From assembly GCA_030628305.1 (NCBI GenBank), contig DAOVRE010000002.1:1-22180 (forward strand): a stretch of DNA of 22,180 nucleotides, given 5' to 3'. Below are positions 14,913-21,858 of the stretch, in pieces. Positions within the stretch are counted from its first letter, which is position 1, and each line of letters opens with the position of its first letter. The DNA is from Candidatus Heimdallarchaeota archaeon. GTDB lineage: Archaea > Asgardarchaeota > Heimdallarchaeia > Heimdallarchaeales > Heimdallarchaeaceae. A model generated the notes under the pieces. The model did not search any database. It was not told the DNA's origin and was given only the letters and a program-made list of their open reading frames with translations. Both the position numbers and the translations under genes were made by a program.

Positions 14913-16547
14913 TTAAGACAGTAATGATTTAGCTTTACTGCCTTTAGATAGATAATATATTCCAGCGATTACTGCACCGAGACCGATGATTCCACCAACA
15001 ACAATTAGAGGAACTTTTAATTGTTCCATTAAGCCTTTACCTAGATCTTTGGCTGCACCCGCAACACCAACTACACCGTTAGTTACATGGCCAAGTGTGT
15101 CTTTAATCATGTTTGTTGCATGAGGAACAACACCTGTGATTGTCTGCCCGATAGGTTTGATAATACTAGCTGCAGCGTTACCTAATGATTCAAGAGTATT
15201 TGCTGGAGCATCGATGACTCTATGCACAACGGTTGTAATTCCAGAACCAATTGCTTTAAAAGTGTCCTTTACACTATCCCAGAAGGTTTCTGTACCAATT
15301 GTGGATCCATAGATCAATTGTTTAAGATGAGTCATAGGGTCATCTTCATTTGAAATAATACACAAAGGTAAAGTCTTTTGTAAGGTATTATGGACAAGTG
15401 AGCGATAATCGGTTGTGTGTTTCATCTGTTCTTGTAACTCTCGCTTCATCAGCTTAGTTAATCCTTGATTGACTGAAGTCTTCCAGAAAGTATGAGATAG
15501 GACATAGCCTGTGATACGGTCAGCGGCAGTCATGTGTCCTTGCTGTATAAGTTGCTGTTTCCAAGCTGCTTTAAGGCTGGTTTCAAGAGCATTCGCAGTA
15601 AGCCAGCCTACTGCACGGACATACATGTCGTCTCGACCTTCAATCCGCGCTGGAACATTAAGAAGCTTTGTAGAATTCAATTCTTCAAGTGTAGATGCTT
15701 CAATGACAAAGTTTGACATTGAGGAGTCACCAGCAAGCATCAAAACAGGATTGTTGTTGATCTCACTATATTCCATACCTGCAGCAATTACTTGTGTTCC
15801 CACTAAATCAATATAAGTCACATCGTAACGATCATCGGCAACGAGTCTATTGTTCTCAAACTTGAAAACAAACAGTCCATCCACGTCTATATTTTGTACG
15901 TGAATATTAACACAATAAGGATAGGTCTCGTTAGTTTCAAAAGCAAGATTATACCAAACATTGTGTCCAATAGGATAGACTTCGGCATTGATAAGCGTCT
16001 TGTTGTAAGACCAAGCACCAGTAGCTGTAGCAGAGAAGGAGACGGTTAGAGTAATAGCACTTGTACCATCTTTGGAATAAACCCCATCAAATAACAGATA
16101 AGGATAAGTTTCCACTAAGAAGTCTTCTGTAATGTGCTTAGAGGTATAAACAGCATTGGTAGTATTTTTGACTAAGTAAGTTTTTGTACCAGCTAATTGA
16201 GGTATACCCCAATCTTCCATATCAGCTTCTTCTTTAGCTTCGGGCGTTAAGGCAATTCTGCCTGAGTCTTCATCAGTTTCAGCTAGAACTGGCATTAACA
16301 GTTCAGCACTAACTGATTCCACGCTATACATTTTCAGACCTTTGCTTGATACAGTTTCGATTGTGACAGTCGCATTTGCGATAATTGTCATATCAGGCAA
16401 AACCTCTTTCTGTGTTAATTGTGCTAAAAGCTCGTCTTCATCAGAAGTGTAAGATATCACAGTAACACTGAAAAACATTGATCCAGTTAATGTAGCGAGA
16501 AAAATAATTACAAATATTTTTGTTTTTACTTTATTCATTTTATTCAT
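14913..16547 (-). CDS. Spike-like type I membrane protein, 544 aa (paralogue of 477-aa neighbour)
   Basis: Residues about 10-33 are a signal peptide (FVIIFLATLTGSMFFSVTVI). A beta-rich outer domain follows, with sequons NAT, NTT, NKT and NET and the segments NVWYNL (196-201) and DDRY (238-241) shared with the 477-aa protein. A helical region (about 320-420) carries basic and amphipathic helices. A long Ala/Gly/Val-rich amphipathic stretch (about 430-505) is followed by a transmembrane helix at about 512-533 and an 11-residue tail (SKGSKAKSLLS). The size, signal peptide, membrane-proximal helices and C-terminal anchor match viral spike or fusion proteins in general layout; no fusion peptide can be named. 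A GGTGA site lies 7 bases before the ATG, 30 bases after the 477-aa gene, so it is co-transcribed. Confidence 0.8.
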   Translation of the reverse strand: MNKMNKVKTKIFVIIFLATLTGSMFFSVTVISYTSDEDELLAQLTQKEVLPDMTIIANATVTIETVSSKGLKMYSVESVSAELLMPVLAETDEDSGRIALTPEAKEEADMEDWGIPQLAGTKTYLVKNTTNAVYTSKHITEDFLVETYPYLLFDGVYSKDGTSAITLTVSFSATATGAWSYNKTLINAEVYPIGHNVWYNLAFETNETYPYCVNIHVQNIDVDGLFVFKFENNRLVADDRYDVTYIDLVGTQVIAAGMEYSEINNNPVLMLAGDSSMSNFVIEASTLEELNSTKLLNVPARIEGRDDMYVRAVGWLTANALETSLKAAWKQQLIQQGHMTAADRITGYVLSHTFWKTSVNQGLTKLMKRELQEQMKHTTDYRSLVHNTLQKTLPLCIISNEDDPMTHLKQLIYGSTIGTETFWDSVKDTFKAIGSGITTVVHRVIDAPANTLESLGNAAASIIKPIGQTITGVVPHATNMIKDTLGHVTNGVVGVAGAAKDLGKGLMEQLKVPLIVVGGIIGLGAVIAGIYYLSKGSKAKSLLS

Positions 16548-16577
16548 TTTTTTTCACCATTTATTTTTTTTTCTTTA

Positions 16578-18011
16578 CTATTTTTTCTTTCTAAGAATAG
16601 CCCACATTGAGAGAGCACCAAGACCAAGTATGCCGATACCACCTAGAATTAAGAGCCAATTGTCGGTAATTCCTCGTTCAGCAAGTGTTGTTCTAGCTTT
16701 CGCCATCCAAACAGCAATAGGTTTAGCAACCTTGCCTGTTGAAGTAACAAACCAATCCAACACCTTAGTTGAAAAACTTGTACTCTTACCTGCAGATCTT
16801 ACAGAACTAGCTAGAGCAGCATTAGTTACGTCTGTTATGTCCTCAGCACTTTCGCTTTCCGATAGTACTTTCGGAGTCACTTCAGAAGTGATGGTAACTG
16901 TTCTCAAAGATGATTCTTTTGCTTCAGTTACGTAAGTGTTTAAATCGCTCGAAATAGCTTTTTCGTCCCTATATGTATCGTAGACGTAGTCTGAAGTTTC
17001 AGCGTTAAGCAAAGTATTTATCCAGGCATCAGAAATATTGTAGCTATCAATTGCAGAAACCGTGACATCAAGGAAAGTAGCCCAAGTTTCATAAAGGGTA
17101 TCTTTGACGTCGTCTGCATCTTCCCAACCAACGCCATTGACAAGATTATCTGACCATTTCTTCTTAAGGTCTTCAGGTATTTTCATTATGCCTTGCCAGT
17201 CATATATCGGCGCAGTGAGGTTTACAGATGTAATAGATGAAGCCATTCTTATTTCTGCATACCGCGAATCAACTAAAGCTTGATCAGCAGGCAACGAGAA
17301 AATATAGTAAGCATCACATATAACATCGGCAAAATTCATGTGCAAGACATATGGCCTAGAGCTGTTTGTTGTCTCTTTGTCTAGTCTGTACCAATAATTA
17401 GCGCGTGTAGCCATAAACTCATTGAGAATTGTTGTATTAGTTGTGTCGTTTGACCATCCAATGTTTCCAGTAAGAGAGTCAGAGTAAGAAGCTATAATAG
17501 AAGCATTGGCTGAACTTGCTGAGCGCATACCCAGAACAAGAGCATATTGATAAGAAACAGAATTAAAATCAGTAGCTATAGTCCAACCACTTTTCTGATC
17601 AGTAGTATTCTCAATAAAATATGAGCCTATATTCAAGAATTTTTCTAGCTGCCAAGAAGTAACTTCCCCTTCTTTGTCTATAGGAGCATAACAGGTTACC
17701 TCATTATCTGTTTCAACACCAGTTAATCCCACATCAGTAGTTAGTATCACATGCGTCTTGCCGAGTTTGTCTTTGTAGATTTCGTGGATACCTAGATTTC
17801 CATAAGGGACGAAACCGTCTGCCATAATTGCAGCTAAGTAGCGCGAAGCAGAAGTGTCAATTGTCACATCAGCTGTTGTAGTCAAAGTTATATCAGGAAA
17901 AGCCAGTGTAGTAACGTCGTCAGTTGCGGCGATTGTAAGCGTTGTAGATAAAGAAAGCAGTATTACAAAAGTAAAGAAACAAAGTTTAGATTTTATATTT
18001 TTACTTTTCAT
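16578..18011 (-). CDS. Spike-like type I membrane protein, 477 aa (first gene of cassette)
   Basis: The signal peptide lies at about 10-29 (LCFFTFVILLSLSTTLTIAA). The outer domain starts with FPDITLTTTADVTIDT, which matches LPDMTIIANATVTIET of the 544-aa protein; the later NYWYRL (205-210) and DSRY (248-251) also match, in the same order and spacing. Several sequons are present. The section at about 270-440 is helical and polar, then a transmembrane helix at about 452-473 (WLLILGGIGILGLGALSMWAI) and a basic tail LRKKK. It is the first gene after a clear promoter and leader, so it is probably the most highly expressed product, as expected for a major surface or envelope protein. The family is not recognised. 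Confidence 0.8.
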   Translation of the reverse strand: MKSKNIKSKLCFFTFVILLSLSTTLTIAATDDVTTLAFPDITLTTTADVTIDTSASRYLAAIMADGFVPYGNLGIHEIYKDKLGKTHVILTTDVGLTGVETDNEVTCYAPIDKEGEVTSWQLEKFLNIGSYFIENTTDQKSGWTIATDFNSVSYQYALVLGMRSASSANASIIASYSDSLTGNIGWSNDTTNTTILNEFMATRANYWYRLDKETTNSSRPYVLHMNFADVICDAYYIFSLPADQALVDSRYAEIRMASSITSVNLTAPIYDWQGIMKIPEDLKKKWSDNLVNGVGWEDADDVKDTLYETWATFLDVTVSAIDSYNISDAWINTLLNAETSDYVYDTYRDEKAISSDLNTYVTEAKESSLRTVTITSEVTPKVLSESESAEDITDVTNAALASSVRSAGKSTSFSTKVLDWFVTSTGKVAKPIAVWMAKARTTLAERGITDNWLLILGGIGILGLGALSMWAILRKKK

Positions 18012-18098
18012 ATTCTTTCACCTAACAATTAAAAAATTGTCCAGTCACTTAAAAATGGTTAAGATACCTTATAAATATGTAGGGTTACAAAAAAATGG
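18012..18098 (-). promoter_or_regulatory. Promoter and leader of the surface cassette
   Basis: On the minus strand a TATA box (TATTTATAA, TTTATAA at 18069-18075) is followed by about 55 bases to the ATG at 18011, with AGGTGA close to the start codon. The leader contains a hairpin ACAATT-AAAA-AATTGT (18025-18040). This is the best promoter I see for the large cassette. Confidence 0.65.
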
Positions 18099-18101
18099 TT
18101 A
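18051..18101. repeat. 11-base direct repeat flanking the cassette TATA box
   Basis: AAAAATGGTTA occurs at 18051-18061 and again at 18091-18101, exactly 40 bases apart (about four helical turns), on either side of the TATA box at 18069-18075. It could be an operator pair; the upstream copy also overlaps the terminator T run and the stop of the 58-aa gene. Confidence 0.4.
18088..18097 (-). terminator. T-run terminator of the right-hand operon
   Basis: On the minus strand CCATTTTTTTGT immediately follows the TAA of the 58-aa gene. It separates the right-hand operon from the cassette promoter. Confidence 0.5.
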
Positions 18102-18275
18102 TTTATTTTCACAAATTGCTTTAAAACGACAGTAAGAGCAAGAGTGAGAAGGAAAGCGAATAGGATAACAACTATTAACTAAACATTTTTCACTAAAAGT
18201 AAGATCCTCAAAAGAAGTTCTTTCAGGACCAAAAACTCTAGAAGTTCTGCTAAGTTTTAAATCAGATCCAGTCAA
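18099..18275 (-). CDS. 58-aa cysteine-rich protein with C-x2-C-x5-C motif
   Basis: A TTG start at 18275 overlaps the stop of the 75-aa gene as TTGA, with GGAGG ten bases upstream, the same design used by two genes at the right end. Cysteines are at 31, 36, 46, 49 and 55: C-x4-C-x9-C-x2-C-x5-C, ending CSYCRFKAICENK. The ending is very like the iron-sulfur cysteine motif at the C-terminus of Cas4/AddB-type PD-(D/E)XK nucleases (C-x2-C-x5-C), but no nuclease domain is present here: the protein is too short and its first 30 residues hold no such motif. It may be a free-standing metal-binding protein or a remnant of a larger nuclease. Last gene of its operon, directly before the surface-cassette promoter. 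Confidence 0.7.
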   Translation of the reverse strand: MTGSDLKLSRTSRVFGPERTSFEDLTFSEKCLVNSCYPIRFPSHSCSYCRFKAICENK

Positions 18276-18499
18276 AGCATAATTTCCTCCTTATTTTTTT
18301 CCCTTTTAGCCATCATAGGAACAAAACTTTCATTCCTCCTGTTTGCATCATTAATTTTATCTGATTCCATTTTCTTTCTAGTAATTTCCTTAAAGGTTTG
18401 GTACATGAAGATACAAAGAACAATGATTGCAAAGATGAAACAAGCGATAGGAAGAATAAGAATATAGATGAAAGCGAGCATAATTTCATATAATTTCAT
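18272..18499 (-). CDS. Small single-pass membrane protein, 75 aa
   Basis: One strong hydrophobic helix (about residues 6-33) followed by a ~40-residue charged, basic cytoplasmic tail (EITRKKMESDKINDANRRNE). The ATG overlaps the stop of the 43-aa gene as TAATG and has a perfect GGAGGT site 10 bases upstream. No family recognised. Confidence 0.7.
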   Translation of the reverse strand: MKLYEIMLAFIYILILPIACFIFAIIVLCIFMYQTFKEITRKKMESDKINDANRRNESFVPMMAKREKNKEEIML

Positions 18500-18630
18500 T
18501 AGCTATACAACCTCCATGTAGCCATTGCTTTCAATCTATTCAAACTATAATTCAGAAAGCGTTCTTTCAGTTCAGTTTTAATTGTTTCTTCTAAAGTTTC
18601 TTCAGGGGAGATTATTGTTCTTTTATTCAT
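18499..18630 (-). CDS. Small soluble helical protein, 43 aa
   Basis: The product begins MNKRTIISPEETLEETIKTE and ends LKAMATWRLYS; a charged helix without membrane segment. Its start overlaps the end of the 91-aa gene by 8 bases and its TAA overlaps the ATG of the 75-aa gene, so it fills the gap exactly between two well-supported genes. No clear Shine-Dalgarno site; probably translated by coupling. Function unknown. Confidence 0.55.
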   Translation of the reverse strand: MNKRTIISPEETLEETIKTELKERFLNYSLNRLKAMATWRLYS

Positions 18631-18898
18631 TGGAATCATACTCGTTTAGTTTTATATTTTTACTAGGAGCTAATAGATGGATGATTAACCACTTTAACAG
18701 AAAATATAGTAATAAATTAGAAACAAAAAGAATCGTTACAAAGATAGCTACAGCAAAACCCATATTATTGGTTTGAAAAACGAGAAGGTTTAGAACAGTT
18801 AAGCCTAAAAAGAATATAGCAGTCGATAGAGTTCCAACAAACAATACAATCATTCCAAACGCTAAAAAGTTTTTATCGAATATTTTTTTCCCGCTCAC
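18623..18898 (-). CDS. Small two-helix membrane protein, 91 aa
   Basis: Two transmembrane helices (about 12-40 and 46-75) joined by a short loop (VFQTNNMG), and a charged tail (SKNIKLNEYDSNE). The start is a GTG that overlaps the stop of the 74-aa gene as GTGA, with AAGGTGAAGGA just upstream. Unrecognised. It has the size of small holin-like or accessory membrane proteins of mobile elements, but nothing specific supports that. Confidence 0.65.
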   Translation of the reverse strand: MSGKKIFDKNFLAFGMIVLFVGTLSTAIFFLGLTVLNLLVFQTNNMGFAVAIFVTILFVSNLLLYFLLKWLIIHLLAPSKNIKLNEYDSNE

Positions 18899-19119
18899 GA
18901 TCCTTCACCTTCCTTTTCTTCTAGTGTAGAAAGTTTTACTTTTGTTTCTCGGTTAATAGATTGTTCACAGTTGTATTTTATTCTTGCAAAGATTTTTAAT
19001 CTTCTAGAAATTTCTTCTCGTAGTTCTACAATTCTTGGTATATCTTTTTCAGTATCAGTATAGTTCGCATGTGCTACTTTACCAACAAGTTGTGTATATT
19101 CTTTCAATAATTCATTCAT
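18895..19119 (-). CDS. Small soluble helical protein, 74 aa
   Basis: Predicted as helices throughout (RIVELREEISRRLKIFARIK) with an acidic, glycine-containing tail. The ATG shares ATGA with the methyltransferase stop. One cysteine only, no membrane segment. Unrecognised; a chorismate-mutase-like helix hairpin is suggested by the EL-REEISRRL pattern but is far too weak to name. Confidence 0.65.
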   Translation of the reverse strand: MNELLKEYTQLVGKVAHANYTDTEKDIPRIVELREEISRRLKIFARIKYNCEQSINRETKVKLSTLEEKEGEGS

Positions 19120-19943
19120 TTTCTCACTTCCATAAACAAAGATATTTTTGGGTGGGTGTTATCAAATAGATCTGTATTTCTTAAAATAGGGGAAAAACTC
19201 TGACCGTATCCTGAAAGAAAGATTTCTTGAAATCCTGCTTTCTTGAGCATCATTTTTGCTTTGTTTTCATTCCACCAGTTAATGTGATTACCCAAATTCT
19301 CATATTGAATCTTTAAATCACATTTTTTTGTGTATTTAGATAAAATGTTTTCGTAATTATAACGTCTAAAGAGACGGGCTAGTTCCTCGTCTGTTGGTTT
19401 ATTAGTTGCTCCATCTTGATGAATTGTAGAAAATTGAGAAGCAAACTGGAATAAGAAAACTTGCCCAATTGAAACATGGTTTTTATTCCAGTAAAAGAAT
19501 GCTCGATCTCCTGCAAGATAAGCTCTAAAACTTAAATCTATATCAGGTGTTGAGAAACGAAATATGCCTCCAGGTTTAAGGATCCTATAAGCTTCATTGA
19601 ACAAATTCTGTGAAGCTTCATTAGTAATATGTTCAACTGTATGAGCAGAATATACTATTTCAGCAGAATTGCTTTTTACAGGGAGTTTTTTCAAACTGTG
19701 TAAATCAAAATCAACAAATTCCGCTTTCTGGCTCTCAGCATACCAATCGCTCCTAAGGTCTATGTTAGTCCAATAAGGATGAAAAAATTTACCAGCTCCA
19801 ATATTGTAAAAACATTTATTTTCTAGACTTTCTCTAGAAAAGAGTTTTTCGTATAGATCTAAATCAAATTCTTTCTTCTGGTTAGTTTTGGAAAGTGTAT
19901 AACCAAAACGATTAATAACTTTTTGTATACTTTTTTTAATCAT
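19116..19943 (-). CDS. Class I SAM-dependent methyltransferase
   Basis: A 275-residue protein with a Rossmann-type methyltransferase core: motif I is NIGAGKF (about 47-53), the acidic residue after beta-2 is in NIDLR, the post-motif strand is EIVYSAHTVEHI (about 95-106), and LKPGGIFRFSTPDI (about 122-135) is the typical motif preceding beta-5. The type (Methyltransf_11-like, beginning MIKKSIQKVINRFGYTL) is common in glycan-biosynthesis clusters, so O-methylation of a surface sugar is the best guess. I prefer the ATG at 19943: it overlaps the stop of a 32-codon ORF as ATGA and matches how this family usually begins; an ATG at 19961 adds six residues. It could modify the N-glycans of the neighbouring surface proteins (inference). 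Confidence 0.85.
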   Translation of the reverse strand: MIKKSIQKVINRFGYTLSKTNQKKEFDLDLYEKLFSRESLENKCFYNIGAGKFFHPYWTNIDLRSDWYAESQKAEFVDFDLHSLKKLPVKSNSAEIVYSAHTVEHITNEASQNLFNEAYRILKPGGIFRFSTPDIDLSFRAYLAGDRAFFYWNKNHVSIGQVFLFQFASQFSTIHQDGATNKPTDEELARLFRRYNYENILSKYTKKCDLKIQYENLGNHINWWNENKAKMMLKKAGFQEIFLSGYGQSFSPILRNTDLFDNTHPKISLFMEVRK

Positions 19944-20038
19944 TCCTCTTTCATTCTCCATAATTTTCTTTTGGTATTTTCTTTGTACGTTTTTTCGCAG
20001 CAGTTCTGTATTCTTACTGTAATTTGTTGAAAATTCAT
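19940..20038 (-). CDS. Tiny basic ORF, 32 aa, bridging two genes
   Basis: MNFQQITVRIQNCCEKTYKE plus 12 mainly basic residues. Its start overlaps the winged-helix gene stop as TAATG, with AAGGA 9 bases upstream, and its stop overlaps the methyltransferase start as ATGA, so it fills the 77-base gap precisely. It contains a CC pair. It may be a genuine microprotein or a coupling ORF that delivers ribosomes to the methyltransferase start. Confidence 0.45.
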   Translation of the reverse strand: MNFQQITVRIQNCCEKTYKENTKRKLWRMKEE

Positions 20039-21444
20039 TATGCCAGATCCTTTAGTCGATATTTTATTCTAGGCCGACCAACCTCTCCTGTTGGAATTGT
20101 TTCTTCTTCTATTAATCCAGCAGCAAGTAATTTCCTTATTTGTGTTAATGGAGCAGAATCACTCACTCCCAAAAGCAAAGCTAATTCTGAACGTGTTAGA
20201 GCCCCCCCAGATAATTCTTTTAAGATTTTCTGACATTTGCTATCGAGGTTAACATAAACTCTCCTCTCTGAGAGCTTTTCTTGCCTTAAACTTAGTTTCT
20301 GTACTGCTTCATGTAGTATTTCTATATCTTCTTTAGTGGCAAGATTATCTAGAAAAACAGCTACGTTTTCTACGTTATTATTGTTTTTAACTAAATTATC
20401 ATTCATCAGTTGGAGATTCTTCACTAATTCTTGGTTCACTGACTCCTGTTCTGTTCTATGAATATCTAAGTTTTGTTGTATGCTTTGTACTAGCTGAGTT
20501 TGATGAGGAAGATAGCTTCCGACAAAAAAGCGTGGAAAGTAGAGTACTTCATCAACTAAATCTGAACCTATTCCTTCCCGATCTACCATAACATATTTTT
20601 GGAAAGCCTCCCATTCAGGCATACCTTTTGATGAATCTATTCCCCAGTCATTAGTAAGCACTTTAGTTGTTCCCTGCTGATAGAATTTGTTTGCTATCTC
20701 TTGGAAAAGGTAGGTCCTATTTGTTTCATGGAAACGAACCTTGTCTTCTTTTAGGTTTACTTTCAGTTTGCCTTTGCTTAACCTCTTTTCCACAAACCAT
20801 TGAGCGAATCTTCCCACTTTGCTAATTGTTACATCTTTGTATGCCCTGTTGTTGGGATCTTTCTCGCTGACTGCAGGACAATAGATTTCCAAGACATGTC
20901 TAAACATCTTGACGGTAAACTGTACATCTTCAAAATAAGTGTAAAGAGGATCGAAAACAAACCTCTTCATAGAGTAATCTTCAGCTTCCCAAGAACCCAT
21001 GCCACGTAACTTCTCAAAGAGATGGTCAGGATAATCGTGAAAATAAGTGCCAAAAAGAGCATGCAAACCATAACTTTCTTGCATTGTCAGAAATTGATTG
21101 TCCAACGAGAGCCCCTCTAAAGAATTTTTAAAGGGATTACTGACACCCCCAGAGAGTTTTCTGACAAAGTGAGCAGGAATGTAAAAATAATACTTATTTT
21201 GTCTAATAATTAAACCACAAGATTCTAGCTCAGGAATAGCATCTTGGAAATACTTTCTATCCTTCTTAAGCTTCTTATATGCAGTAGATTGACGAATCGG
21301 TTGAGGATGATATTCTAAACAAAGTAGCATAAATTGATGGTGTCTTTGAAGATTTCTTTTGAAAGGCAATGTAGATGTCAGAAGAGTTGTCAGATTTTCT
21401 TGAATAAATTCAGCAGAGACCTTCTTAGCTATATCTACAGTTAT
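20038..21444 (-). CDS. DNA-binding protein with winged helices at both ends (regulator or initiator)
   Basis: Counted from the TTG at 21369 it has 443 residues. The first ~70 look like a winged helix (KLKKDRKYFQDAIPELESCG, then IIRQNKYYFYIP). Residues about 285-365 are a polar coiled coil (QSIQQNLDIHRTEQESVNQE). The last ~65 are a clear winged helix-turn-helix (LTRSELALLLGVSDSAPLTQ, LIEEE, wing GRPRIKYRL). It is probably an oligomeric transcription regulator or replication initiator of the element. The start is unclear: the TTG at 21369 has no ribosome site, while the frame stays open upstream to a region with GGAGG; there the only fitting codon is ATA at 21444, which overlaps the previous stop as ATAA and gives 468 residues. 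I use the longer form with reservation. Confidence 0.75.
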   Translation of the reverse strand: MTVDIAKKVSAEFIQENLTTLLTSTLPFKRNLQRHHQFMLLCLEYHPQPIRQSTAYKKLKKDRKYFQDAIPELESCGLIIRQNKYYFYIPAHFVRKLSGGVSNPFKNSLEGLSLDNQFLTMQESYGLHALFGTYFHDYPDHLFEKLRGMGSWEAEDYSMKRFVFDPLYTYFEDVQFTVKMFRHVLEIYCPAVSEKDPNNRAYKDVTISKVGRFAQWFVEKRLSKGKLKVNLKEDKVRFHETNRTYLFQEIANKFYQQGTTKVLTNDWGIDSSKGMPEWEAFQKYVMVDREGIGSDLVDEVLYFPRFFVGSYLPHQTQLVQSIQQNLDIHRTEQESVNQELVKNLQLMNDNLVKNNNNVENVAVFLDNLATKEDIEILHEAVQKLSLRQEKLSERRVYVNLDSKCQKILKELSGGALTRSELALLLGVSDSAPLTQIRKLLAAGLIEEETIPTGEVGRPRIKYRLKDLA

Positions 21445-21704
21445 ATTAAATAACCTCCAATTGTTTTCTGTTTGTAAGTTACTTTATCTTCTTTAGCTGT
21501 TTTGGTTACAACTAGCTCAATGGGTGAAGGTTTGCCTTCAAGAAAAGCTTCTATTGCCTCATACTGTTCTTTAGTAACTAATCCAACAAAATCAGGATAC
21601 CTGAGAGGAGGAGGAAATTTACCTATTAATGTTACTAAAGAAACATGATAACGTAAACGTTTGGGATTAGGATTTGTTAAAGCTGGATGGGTGTATTTTT
21701 TCAA
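21441..21704 (-). CDS. Hypothetical protein, 87 aa
   Basis: Starts MKKYTHPALTNPNPKRLRYH and contains a KEQYEAIEAFLEGKPSPIEL segment; soluble, mixed alpha/beta, with no cysteine. The start is a TTG overlapping the stop of the 51-aa gene as TTGA, with AGAAGGAGG 7 bases upstream. The proline-rich stretch PPPLRYPDF before a helix looks like a real conserved surface, but I recognise no family. Position before the winged-helix gene hints at a regulatory or replication partner. Confidence 0.7.
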   Translation of the reverse strand: MKKYTHPALTNPNPKRLRYHVSLVTLIGKFPPPLRYPDFVGLVTKEQYEAIEAFLEGKPSPIELVVTKTAKEDKVTYKQKTIGGYLI

Positions 21705-21856
21705 GTGGAAACCTCCTTCTTTTTGTGTATTAGAATAATAATTTTAAGAAAATAAATTGAAGTGCAAGTTACATTCCTAATTAGCCTAGGTGAATACCAA
21801 CCTCTAGTCCATTGAACTGATATTTTTCTACCAAGAAATTCAAAGTGTAAAACCAA
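21701..21856 (-). CDS. Small basic protein, 51 aa
   Basis: A TTG start at 21856, with GGAGG ten bases upstream, lies two bases after the stop of the partial gene; the product begins MVLHFEFLGRKISVQWTRGW and includes NVTCTSIYFLKIIILI. The stop overlaps the next gene as TTGA. The frame is open further upstream (to 21925) but that part overlaps the partial gene and lacks a ribosome site. The short hydrophobic run near the end is too short to be a sure membrane helix. Unrecognised. Confidence 0.5.
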   Translation of the reverse strand: MVLHFEFLGRKISVQWTRGWYSPRLIRNVTCTSIYFLKIIILIHKKKEVST

Positions 21857-21858
21857 GA

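Noticed and set aside
14913..16547. Archaeal fusexin (HAP2-like) identity for the 544-aa protein
   Set aside because: The layout (signal peptide, ectodomain, C-terminal helix) fits loosely, but I see no cysteine pattern or fusion loop to support it.
21441..21470. Programmed -1 frameshift joining the 87-aa and winged-helix genes
   Set aside because: The frames are in -1 relation, but no standard X-XXY-YYZ slippery heptamer or following stem is visible; kept only as an alternative to the ATA start.
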